Below are positions 1 to 5,281 of a stretch of 6,651 nucleotides of DNA, piece by piece (the first letter of the stretch is position 1; every line of letters starts with the position of its first letter). The notes below the pieces were generated by a model. The model was not told the DNA's origin. It did no database searches and was given only the letters and a program-made list of their open reading frames with translations. The DNA comes from Pseudomonadota bacterium (GTDB taxonomy: Bacteria; Pseudomonadota; Gammaproteobacteria; Xanthomonadales; Xanthomonadaceae): contig JAEXNZ010000160.1 in the NCBI GenBank assembly GCA_023439425.1, forward strand, positions 1-6,651, read 5' to 3'. Position numbers and translations under genes: made by a program.

Positions 1-422
1 CGGCCCATTCGTAAGTACTACTTCCAACCTTGCCCGAAACACCGCGCCTACGATCTTCAGCATCGGAAGGCAACGCGATTCCCAGAACTCGCGCCACACT
101 CTCTGGTTCGGCGTCTGCATACATGCGCAGCGCTTTGGCAAGGCCATGAACCTGCCCGACGAGCTTGATCGAGCTCAGCTCCGGCCCGGGCTTCAACGCA
201 GGGAAGCCTTTCCACTCAGGAGGCGTCTCCGCCCCCTCCGGCACAAGGGAATCCGAAATCGCGGCAGCCTTGTCCTGTTCACGCTGGATCTCCGCGGATA
301 CTGCGTCCTGCACGACGCCATCCTTGCTGGCTTTTGCTGGCTTTTGCTGGCTGGGCGCAAGCGGCGACCGCAAGCGTCAGCGCACCAGCGAGCACTGCGA
401 CCGGGATACCATGGCGAAGCAT
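1..422 (-). pseudogene. Frameshifted or phase-variable lipoprotein gene, 3' end outside the window
   Basis: I do not recognise the family. From the ATG at 422 the frame encodes a typical lipoprotein signal: MLRHG, a hydrophobic stretch over residues 6-21, then a VAAC lipobox with Cys22. Alanine at +2 suggests an outer-membrane lipoprotein. ATG 422 is chosen over ATG 428 because an AGG lies 8 nt upstream. After the signal the frame enters the 10-bp repeat at 324-352, goes out of phase and stops at TGA 281-279. A different frame is open from just after a TGA at 379-377 to base 1, about 125 codons. Past the repeat it reads as a plausible soluble protein, including EWKGFPALKPGPE, KLVGQVHGLAKALRMYADAE and VARVLGIALPSDAEDRR. 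Deleting one repeat unit fuses signal and body as CAQPAKASKDGVV. It may be a decayed gene, a slippage-switched gene or an assembly error. The upstream tRNA terminator suggests it is transcribed separately. Confidence 0.62.
324..352. repeat. 10-bp tandem repeat, 2.9 copies, inside the lipoprotein gene
   Basis: On the plus strand the unit cttttgctgg occurs perfectly twice (331-340 and 341-350). Partial copies flank it (ttgctgg at 324-330 and ct at 351-352), giving 29 nt of unbroken period 10. On the coding minus strand it reads as CCAGCAAAAG units. Ten is not a multiple of three, so gain or loss of one unit shifts the reading frame. The repeat sits exactly where the lipoprotein signal frame and the downstream open frame part company. 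Confidence 0.9.
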
Positions 423-513
423 GTCCATTGCCTGTTCGCTGGGAGAAGATGGCTGGGAGTCTAGCCCATGGGTCGGATCGAACGTCGGCGGATGCCATAC
501 CACGCCGCACAAC

Positions 514-541
514 AAAAAAGCCGACCCAAAAGGTCGGCTTT
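514..541 (-). terminator. Rho-independent terminator after tRNA-Val
   Basis: The inverted arms are AAGCCGACC (518-526) and GGTCGGCTT (532-540), with a 5-nt loop. On the minus strand the stem is followed directly by a run of T residues (519-514). It lies 17 nt past the 3' end of the tRNA, so it should end the tRNA transcript and any read-through from pilZ. The opposite flank is weaker, so termination of plus-strand transcription is possible but less convincing. Confidence 0.85.
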
Positions 542-557
542 CTTAGTTTCCGCAACA

Positions 558-632
558 TGGTGGGCGGTACAGGGATCGAACCTGTGACCCTTGCCGTGTG
601 AAGGCAATGCTCTACCGCTGAGCTAACCGCCC
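558..632 (-). tRNA. tRNA-Val, anticodon CAC
   Basis: The minus strand folds as a full cloverleaf with an encoded CCA end, 75 nt in all. The acceptor arms GGGCGGT and ACCGCCC pair over 7 bp. The D stem is GCTC/GAGC. The anticodon stem TTGCC/GGCAA encloses the 7-nt loop TTCACAC, which places CAC at positions 34-36 after the invariant U33. The variable loop has 5 nt. The T arm is ACAGG-TTCGATC-CCTGT, and A73 is followed by CCA (560-558). CAC reads the valine codon GUG, a common codon in GC-rich genomes. The gene has its own promoter upstream and a strong terminator downstream, so it is a single-tRNA unit. Confidence 0.98.
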
Positions 633-652
633 GGTGTGTTGCTGAGCCGCTC

Positions 653-680
653 ATTATAGGGCGGATTTCGAACCCGTCAA
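653..680 (-). promoter_or_regulatory. Sigma-70-type promoter for tRNA-Val
   Basis: On the minus strand a TTGACG -35 box (680-675) is followed after 16 nt by a perfect TATAAT -10 box (658-653). A GC-rich discriminator, GAGCGGC, comes next, as in stringently controlled stable-RNA promoters. An A-rich tract, TGTAAAAAAGCG (692-681), sits just upstream of -35 and resembles an UP element. Transcription would start near 646, leaving about 13 nt of leader before the tRNA. The boxes are directly visible; the stringent control is inferred. Confidence 0.8.
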
Positions 681-699
681 CGCTTTTTTACAATCACCT

Positions 700-1053
700 T
701 CACATCGTGTGCGTGGGCTTGTCCGAGTTCAGGATGCCGGCCAGTGCGGTCTCGATCTTGTTGCGCACGTTATCGCCTTCCTGGCCGTCGGCCAGCTGCA
801 CGCCGATGCCGGCGGCGCGGTTGCCTTGGGCTCCGGCCGGGGTCACCCAGATCACTTTGCCAGCTACGGGCAGGCGCTCGCTGCTGTCGGGCAGGGTCAG
901 CAGCAGGAAGACCTCGTCGCCCAGGAAGTAACGCTTGGGCGTGGGCACGAAGATGCCGCCGTTCTTGATGAACGGCATGTAGGCGCTGTACAGCGACGCC
1001 TTGTCCTTGACGGCCAGCGACAGGATGCCCTGGCGGGCGTTGGTGGCGCTCAT
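700..1053 (-). CDS. pilZ: Type IV pilus assembly protein PilZ
   Basis: This 117-residue cytoplasmic protein is a PilZ-domain factor needed for type IV pilus assembly. Work on the Xanthomonas orthologue showed binding to the pilus ATPase PilB and to the EAL domain of FimX. Conserved stretches are GILSLAVKDK (9-18), YMPFIKNGGIFVPTPKRY (25-42), LGDEVFLLL (44-52), VAGKVIWVTP (63-72) and AQGNRAAGIGVQ (75-86), ending in PTHTM. It has neither the RxxxR nor the D/NxSxxG motif of c-di-GMP-binding PilZ domains: the loop at 31-36 reads NGGIFV. It is therefore of the non-binding founding type. The ATG directly abuts the holB stop (TAAATG), and its AAGGGGA ribosome site lies inside the end of holB, so coupling is likely. 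No intrinsic terminator follows, and the tRNA promoter starts about 20 bp downstream. Confidence 0.95.
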   Translation of the reverse strand: MSATNARQGILSLAVKDKASLYSAYMPFIKNGGIFVPTPKRYFLGDEVFLLLTLPDSSERLPVAGKVIWVTPAGAQGNRAAGIGVQLADGQEGDNVRNKIETALAGILNSDKPTHTM

Positions 1054-2007
1054 TTATCTATTCCCCTTTACGTGCCGCTCGTTGACCTTGTTCCAGGCCA
1101 ACAACAATTCCACCACCGCCAGGTCGGCACGCACGGTAGTGCGCAGCAGATCGCGGGTACGGTTGGCGGCGTCGAACCAGGCCCCCAGCTTGTGCAATCG
1201 CTCCGCATCGGTCAAGCCACCACCGGTGGCTTGTGCCAATGCGAGGTCTGCGGCGAAGCGCAGGCGCAGGGCGGCGTGCTCGTCGGCGCACCAGCGCTGG
1301 GCCAGCTCCACCGCGCTGCTGCGACCGGCGACCAGGGCCTCGAGGTCGCTGGCAACCTGCCGGCGCAGGGTCAGGCCATCGTTTTTCAGCCAGTCGTCGG
1401 CCAGCCCTGGGTGGCCGCGGGCAGCGTCCAGGGCTTCGCGGGCGCTGGCTTCGCTGTGGCCCTGGGCCTGCAGCCAGGCCAGCGCTTCCTCGCGCGGCGG
1501 CAGCTTGAATTCCAGGCGCTGGCAGCGGCTGCGCACGGTGGCCGGCAGGCGTGCGGGGTCGCTGCTGATCAGCCACAGGTAGCGGCCGGGCTGCGGCTCT
1601 TCCAGGGTCTTCAGCAGCGCGTTGCAGGCGGCGCGGTTGATAGCGTCGGCGGGGTCGACAATGACCACCTGCGCCACGCCATACTGCGGGGTCAGCGCCA
1701 GCTTCTGCGAGATCTCGCGAATCTGCTCGATCACGATTTCGGTGCGAAGCTTGTCGCCGGTCTTGTTCGGAATGAACGACACCTGCTGCAGATCCGGGTG
1801 GGTGCCGGCGGCAATCAGCTGGGCAGCGCGCTGGGCAGCGGCGGGCTCGCCGCGCTCCAGCACGTGCTTGGCCAGTTGCAGGGCCACTTCAGCCTTGCCG
1901 AGACCGGCCGGGCCGCAGATCAGCAGGCCATGGCCGAGGCGGCCGGCGTCGAGCGCGGCGACGGTCTGGTCATAGGCGCGCTGCTGCCAGGGCGAGAACT
2001 CAGCCAT
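1054..2007 (-). CDS. holB: DNA polymerase III subunit delta prime
   Basis: Delta prime is the stator of the clamp-loader complex that places the sliding clamp on primed DNA. The 317-residue protein is a little shorter than the E. coli one (334). The AAA+ core is visible: HGLLICGPAGLGKAE (26-40) with a P-loop containing Lys38, GTHPDL (68-73), a Walker B-like VVIVDPAD (114-121), ACNALLKTLEEP (127-138) and the SRC motif (160-162) carrying the arginine finger. A helical collar region follows from about 205. No cysteine occurs between residues 32 and 127, so the usual four-Cys zinc module is missing. ATG 2007 is chosen because a strong AAGGGAGG lies just upstream and the family starts near MAEFxPWQ. 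The frame is open further upstream, but that part runs inside tmk. It overlaps the tmk stop by 8 bp. Confidence 0.94.
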   Translation of the reverse strand: MAEFSPWQQRAYDQTVAALDAGRLGHGLLICGPAGLGKAEVALQLAKHVLERGEPAAAQRAAQLIAAGTHPDLQQVSFIPNKTGDKLRTEIVIEQIREISQKLALTPQYGVAQVVIVDPADAINRAACNALLKTLEEPQPGRYLWLISSDPARLPATVRSRCQRLEFKLPPREEALAWLQAQGHSEASAREALDAARGHPGLADDWLKNDGLTLRRQVASDLEALVAGRSSAVELAQRWCADEHAALRLRFAADLALAQATGGGLTDAERLHKLGAWFDAANRTRDLLRTTVRADLAVVELLLAWNKVNERHVKGNR

Positions 2008-2668
2008 TGCCGCCTCCCTTACCAAGGTATGCATCGATGGCCGCCACCACCTGGGCGGCAACGCCGGCCTGGTCCTGGCCGGCGTCGATGACGCGGAAGC
2101 GCTCCGGCTCGGCAGCGGCGCGCTGGCGGAACACGTTGCGCACGCGCTGGAAGAAGTCGTCCTGCTCGCGCTCGATGCGGTCCGGGCCTTCGTCGCGGCC
2201 ACTGGCGCGGGCGCGGCCGACGGCCACATCCACGTCCAGCAGCAGGGTCAGGCCGGGCTGCAGGCCGACGGTGCGGCGCTCCAGTTCGGCGATGAAGGCG
2301 GGATCGAGCCCGCGCCCGCCGCCCTGGTAGGCGTAGCTGGAATCGGTGAAGCGGTCGCTCAGCACATACGTGCCCTGGGCCAGCGCCGGCTGCACGACCT
2401 GACGCACGTGCTGGGCGCGGCCGGCGAACACCAGCAGCAGCTCGGCCTCGGCGCTGAGCGGCTCGGCGGCGATCTCGGGGTCCGGGGTCAGCACCAGCGC
2501 GCGGATGCGCTCGGCCAGCGGGGTGCCGCCCGGCTCGCGGGTAAGCAGCACGGTGTGGCCGTGTGCTTCCAGCGCCTGCCGGATGGCGTTGAGCGCGGTG
2601 GTCTTGCCCGCGCCCTCCCCGCCTTCGAGGCTGATGAAGTGCGGGTGGCGCTGCAGGTCAGTACTCAT
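2000..2668 (-). CDS. tmk: Thymidylate kinase (dTMP kinase)
   Basis: The enzyme phosphorylates dTMP to dTDP with ATP in the cytoplasm, an essential step of both de novo and salvage dTTP supply. The 222 residues are close to the usual length of about 210. Visible motifs are the P-loop EGGEGAGKTT (15-24), the dTMP-site REPGGT (44-49), the DRF motif (105-107) followed by SSYAYQGGGRGL (110-121), the LLLDVDVAVGRARASGR segment (142-158) and an Arg/Glu-rich lid (RIEREQDDFFQRVR, 164-177). Placing the basic residues in the lid matches the E. coli-type (type II) enzyme. Its ATG overlaps the mltG stop as ATGA, and its 3' end overlaps the holB start by 8 bp. The site before the ATG is a poor ribosome site, so translation probably depends on coupling to mltG. 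Confidence 0.97.
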   Translation of the reverse strand: MSTDLQRHPHFISLEGGEGAGKTTALNAIRQALEAHGHTVLLTREPGGTPLAERIRALVLTPDPEIAAEPLSAEAELLLVFAGRAQHVRQVVQPALAQGTYVLSDRFTDSSYAYQGGGRGLDPAFIAELERRTVGLQPGLTLLLDVDVAVGRARASGRDEGPDRIEREQDDFFQRVRNVFRQRAAAEPERFRVIDAGQDQAGVAAQVVAAIDAYLGKGGGNG

Positions 2669-3729
2669 TGCGGTTGTGCCTGCTGCTGCGCACGCTGCTG
2701 GCGCAGCTGCTGCAGGTAACGGGCGACGGCGGCGTTATGGTCGGCGTAGGTGGCAGAGAACACGTGCGCACCGCTGCCATCGCCGACGGCCACGAAGTAC
2801 AGCGCGTTGCCGGGGGTGGGCTGCGCGGCGGCGTGCAGGGCGTCGCGGCCGGGCATGGCGATCGGCGTCGGGGTCAGGCCGGCACGGGTGTAGGTGTTGT
2901 ACGGGGTGTCGGCGGTGAGGTCGCGCTTGCGGATGTTGCCGTCGTAGCTGCTGCCGATGCCGTAGATGACAGTCGGGTCAGTCTGCAGGCGCATGCCCAT
3001 CTTCAGGCGGCGCGCGAACACGCCGGCAATCTGCGGGCGCTCGCTGGCCAGCGCGGTTTCTTTTTCGATGATGGAGGCCAGGGTGAGCAGTTCGTATGGG
3101 GTGTTGAGCGGCAGGTCGTCGCTGCGGCTGTCCCAGGCGGCGGTCAGTTCTTTTTCCATGGCCGCGTGGGCGCGCTTGAGCACATCGACGTCGGTGTCGC
3201 CGCGCTGGTAGACGTAGGTTTCCGGCAGGAAACGGCCTTCCGGGTGCTGGCCGGGGAAACCGAGCTTGGCCATCAGCTCGCTGTCGTTGAGGTTGTCGGT
3301 GGTGTGTACCAGCGGATCAGCGCGCTTGAGCGCGGCGCGCAGCTGGCGGATGTTCCAGCCTTCGACGATGGTGACGCGGTGTTGCACGACGCGGCCCTGG
3401 CGCATGCGGGTGAGCAGTTCGCGCGGGGTGAGGTCATTGTCGAGAGCGTATTCGCCGACCTTCAGCTTGCCGGCGGCGTCCAATTGGCGCGCGAGCAGTT
3501 GCCATTGGGTGTCGGTGCCTTCGTCAACGCCGACCTCGCGCAGCTTGCGTACGACGGTGTTGAGGCCGTCGCCGGGGGCGATGATGACCGCCGGTTCGTC
3601 CGGGGTGATGGGTTGGTCGGCGAAGCTGGATTGGTTGTTCCAGAACCATAGGCCGGCGGCGGCTAGCGCCAGTGCGCCTAGGAGCAGCACTGTGAGGATG
3701 AAGAGGCAACCTCGTTTTGCACCTGCCAT
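2665..3729 (-). CDS. mltG: Endolytic murein transglycosylase MltG (YceG-like)
   Basis: MltG is an inner-membrane lytic transglycosylase that cuts nascent glycan strands and is thought to end their elongation. The 354 residues show a short cytoplasmic start, one membrane segment (about 9-29), a periplasmic LysM-like region (about 45-112, including KVGEYAL at 90-96) and the YceG catalytic domain. Family motifs include EGRFLPETY (164-172), LASIIEKET (217-225), LQTDPTVIYG (248-257), YNTYTRAGLTPTPI (277-290) and NALYFVA (308-314). Glu222 in IIEKET matches the catalytic Glu218 of E. coli MltG. The tail from 340 is Gln-rich (QQLRQQRAQQQAQPQ) and looks disordered. The start has AAAGGA 5 nt upstream of the ATG. 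It follows pabB by 106 bp across a REP hairpin and overlaps tmk by 4 bp. Confidence 0.96.
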   Translation of the reverse strand: MAGAKRGCLFILTVLLLGALALAAAGLWFWNNQSSFADQPITPDEPAVIIAPGDGLNTVVRKLREVGVDEGTDTQWQLLARQLDAAGKLKVGEYALDNDLTPRELLTRMRQGRVVQHRVTIVEGWNIRQLRAALKRADPLVHTTDNLNDSELMAKLGFPGQHPEGRFLPETYVYQRGDTDVDVLKRAHAAMEKELTAAWDSRSDDLPLNTPYELLTLASIIEKETALASERPQIAGVFARRLKMGMRLQTDPTVIYGIGSSYDGNIRKRDLTADTPYNTYTRAGLTPTPIAMPGRDALHAAAQPTPGNALYFVAVGDGSGAHVFSATYADHNAAVARYLQQLRQQRAQQQAQPQ

Positions 3730-3782
3730 GGGGGTCCTTTTGCGTGGTTCCGGTTGTTACGGGTGGTTCTGTTTTTGCGTGC

Positions 3783-3805
3783 AGCCACGCAGGGCGTGGC
3801 TCTAC
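3783..3805 (-). repeat. GTAG-headed REP hairpin (SMAG-like)
   Basis: On the minus strand a GTAG head (3805-3802) is followed by an 8-bp perfect stem, AGCCACGC (3801-3794) with GCGTGGCT (3790-3783), around a CCT loop. A GTAG tetranucleotide next to a short GC-rich stem is the layout of SMAG repeats of Stenotrophomonas maltophilia, which RAYT (TnpA-REP) transposases mobilise in trans. It lies in the pabB-mltG gap. There is no T-run after the stem, so it is not a classical terminator, though it could affect mRNA stability or read-through. A genome-wide copy count was not possible here. Confidence 0.78.
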
Positions 3806-3835
3806 GGTGTGAATCCCGGTTACAGGATACAGGGG

Positions 3836-5191
3836 TCAGTCAGGGCGGCCCAGCGCGCGCATCAGGCCGCGGGCTTTGGCGCGGGTTTCGTCGAGTTCCC
3901 TGGTGGGATCTGAATCGACGACGATGCCGGCACCGGTGCGGAAGGCGGCGTGGGGGCCGTTTACTTCGGCAGTGCGGATGAGGATGTTCAGGTCGAGATC
4001 GCCGTCGCGGTTCAGCCAGCCGAATGCGCCGGTGTAGGCACCGCGCGCGGTCTGCTCGAGCTCGGCGATGATCTGCATGCAGCGCACTTTGGGGCAGCCG
4101 GTAATGGTGCCGCCGGGGAAGGTGGCGGCAATCACCTGCCCGGGCGTGGTGCCGGGCAGCCGGCGGCCACGCACGTTGCTGACGATGTGGTGCACGTGGG
4201 CATAGCTTTCCACGGTCATCAGTTCATCCACTTCGACGCTGCCGGGGCTGCAGATGCGGCCGAGGTCGTTGCGCTCGAGGTCGATCAGCATCACATGCTC
4301 GGCGCGCTCCTTGGGATGGCCGACCAGCTCGCGGATGCGCTCGGCATCGTCGTCGCCTTCAAAGCGCGGGCGGGTGCCGGCGATGGGGCGGGTCTGCACG
4401 TCGTCACCGTGCACGGACACGAGGCGCTCGGGCGAGGAGCTGACCACCGCCCTGCCCTGCGCGATGAACAGGCCGGCAAACGGTGCGGGATTGGCAACGC
4501 GCAGCTGCGCGTACAGGGCGTGCGGGTCCAGAGCTTCGCCGAACTGCGCGACCCAGCGGCGCGACAGGTTCACCTGGAACACGTCGCCGGCGCGCAGGTA
4601 GTCGATCACCTTTTCCACGCCGCCGGTGAAGCGTGCGGGGGCGTCTTCGTCCATCTGCTGCGGCGGCTGCCAGGCCGGCAGCGCGGGCTGCGCCTGGGCG
4701 GCCTGCAGGTCGGCCAGCAGGGTGTCCAGCAGCGCCTCGCTGCCGGTTTCGCAGACGGCGTGGTACTGGCCCAGCACGCGGTCGTGCAGCACGCCTGCAG
4801 GGCAGCGCAGGGCCAGGGCGGCCGGCAGGCCGTCGGCGCGGGTGGGCAGCGCCAGCACGGTTTCAATCTGGCCGGCCAGTTCGTAGTCGAGCATCAGCGC
4901 CCAGCCGCCGCGGAATGGGAGGCCGGTTTCTTCGCGTGGAAGGCGGTTGGCCTGCCAGTGGGCGTCCAGTACCTGAAGGAAGGTGCCGTTGTGGGCTATT
5001 CCGGTTTCATCGCGGACCACGCCGTCGGCATGCAGCGCAAGCGTGGGGCCGCTGGCCATCAGCAGCAGGTCCCAGCGCCCCTGGGCGGTGCCGGACGCGG
5101 TGGATTCCATCAGCAGCGGGTAGCGGTCGGGGGCCACGCGTTGCAGGGATGGGAGGTCGGTGGTCGACGGTAGCGGGCGGGTTTGGAACAT
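3836..5191 (-). CDS. pabB: Aminodeoxychorismate synthase component I (PabB)
   Basis: With the glutaminase PabA, PabB makes 4-amino-4-deoxychorismate from chorismate, leading to p-aminobenzoate and folate. The 451-residue protein has the N-terminal anthranilate-synthase-I-like region (LLMESTASG, 26-34) and the chorismate-binding domain (about 185-448): DVFQVNLSRRW (203-213), SSSPERLV (251-258), PIAGTRPR (269-276), ERAEHVMLIDLERNDLGRI (295-313), HIVSNVRG (335-342), PGGTITGCPK (359-368), GAYTGAFGW (384-392) and GAGIVVDSDP (420-429). The TGCPK, MQIIAELE and NILIRT wording is PabB-like. Residue 271 is Ala, as in anthranilate synthase TrpE, where E. coli PabB has Lys274. ATG 5191 is preferred because the upstream GTG extension to 5266 would translate through the hairpin at 5230-5249. 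No good Shine-Dalgarno precedes it, so the start is less certain than the function. An isochorismate or anthranilate synthase role is less likely. Confidence 0.88.
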   Translation of the reverse strand: MFQTRPLPSTTDLPSLQRVAPDRYPLLMESTASGTAQGRWDLLLMASGPTLALHADGVVRDETGIAHNGTFLQVLDAHWQANRLPREETGLPFRGGWALMLDYELAGQIETVLALPTRADGLPAALALRCPAGVLHDRVLGQYHAVCETGSEALLDTLLADLQAAQAQPALPAWQPPQQMDEDAPARFTGGVEKVIDYLRAGDVFQVNLSRRWVAQFGEALDPHALYAQLRVANPAPFAGLFIAQGRAVVSSSPERLVSVHGDDVQTRPIAGTRPRFEGDDDAERIRELVGHPKERAEHVMLIDLERNDLGRICSPGSVEVDELMTVESYAHVHHIVSNVRGRRLPGTTPGQVIAATFPGGTITGCPKVRCMQIIAELEQTARGAYTGAFGWLNRDGDLDLNILIRTAEVNGPHAAFRTGAGIVVDSDPTRELDETRAKARGLMRALGRPD

Positions 5192-5229
5192 GGGAAGGAC
5201 CGTGGATGCGCGAAGGCCAGATGCACCAA

Positions 5230-5249
5230 GGCCGCCCAAAAAGGCGGCC
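5230..5249 (-). terminator. GC-rich hairpin in the fabF-pabB gap, possible weak terminator
   Basis: Arms GGCCGCC (5230-5236) and GGCGGCC (5243-5249) pair perfectly around the loop CAAAAA, which is TTTTTG on the minus strand. It begins 32 bp past the fabF stop. On the minus strand only TTGG follows the stem, so the T-tract needed for strong intrinsic termination is missing. It may attenuate transcription into pabB or protect the fabF 3' end. Its position argues against starting pabB at 5266. Confidence 0.5.
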
Positions 5250-5281
5250 CGGGTGTGGTGAGACACGTTACGCGGAAAACC

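Noticed and set aside
558..632. tRNA-Val as an integration site for a mobile element
   Set aside because: The tRNA is intact, but no integrase, no repeated tRNA 3' end and no marked base-composition change are visible in the 557 bp beyond it. By hand count, 1-480 is about 62% GC, only a little below typical gene segments here.
193..654. Minus-strand open frame covering tRNA-Val and the lipoprotein region
   Set aside because: It runs through the tRNA, its terminator and its -10 box, and its Arg-rich translation is typical of a wrong frame.
709..2091. Plus-strand open frame of 460 codons opposite pilZ, holB and the end of tmk
   Set aside because: It crosses three well-supported genes on the other strand, has no family motifs, and its Gly/Ala/Gln/Val-rich composition is what the antisense of GC-rich codons gives.
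2008..2229. N-terminal extension of holB upstream of ATG 2007
   Set aside because: The added stretch is an out-of-frame reading of tmk (Ser/Ala/Thr/Arg-rich). The family start and a strong ribosome site are both at 2007.
2668..3651. Plus-strand open frame of 327 codons opposite mltG
   Set aside because: MltG is intact with its catalytic residues, and this antisense frame shows only compositionally biased sequence without recognisable domains.
3950..5173. Plus-strand open frame of 407 codons opposite pabB
   Set aside because: It is a shadow of pabB, with a His/Gly/Ala/Val-rich translation and no motif.
5192..5266. N-terminal extension of pabB from GTG 5266
   Set aside because: It would translate across a perfect hairpin and lacks a ribosome site. 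The conserved part of the protein begins after ATG 5191.
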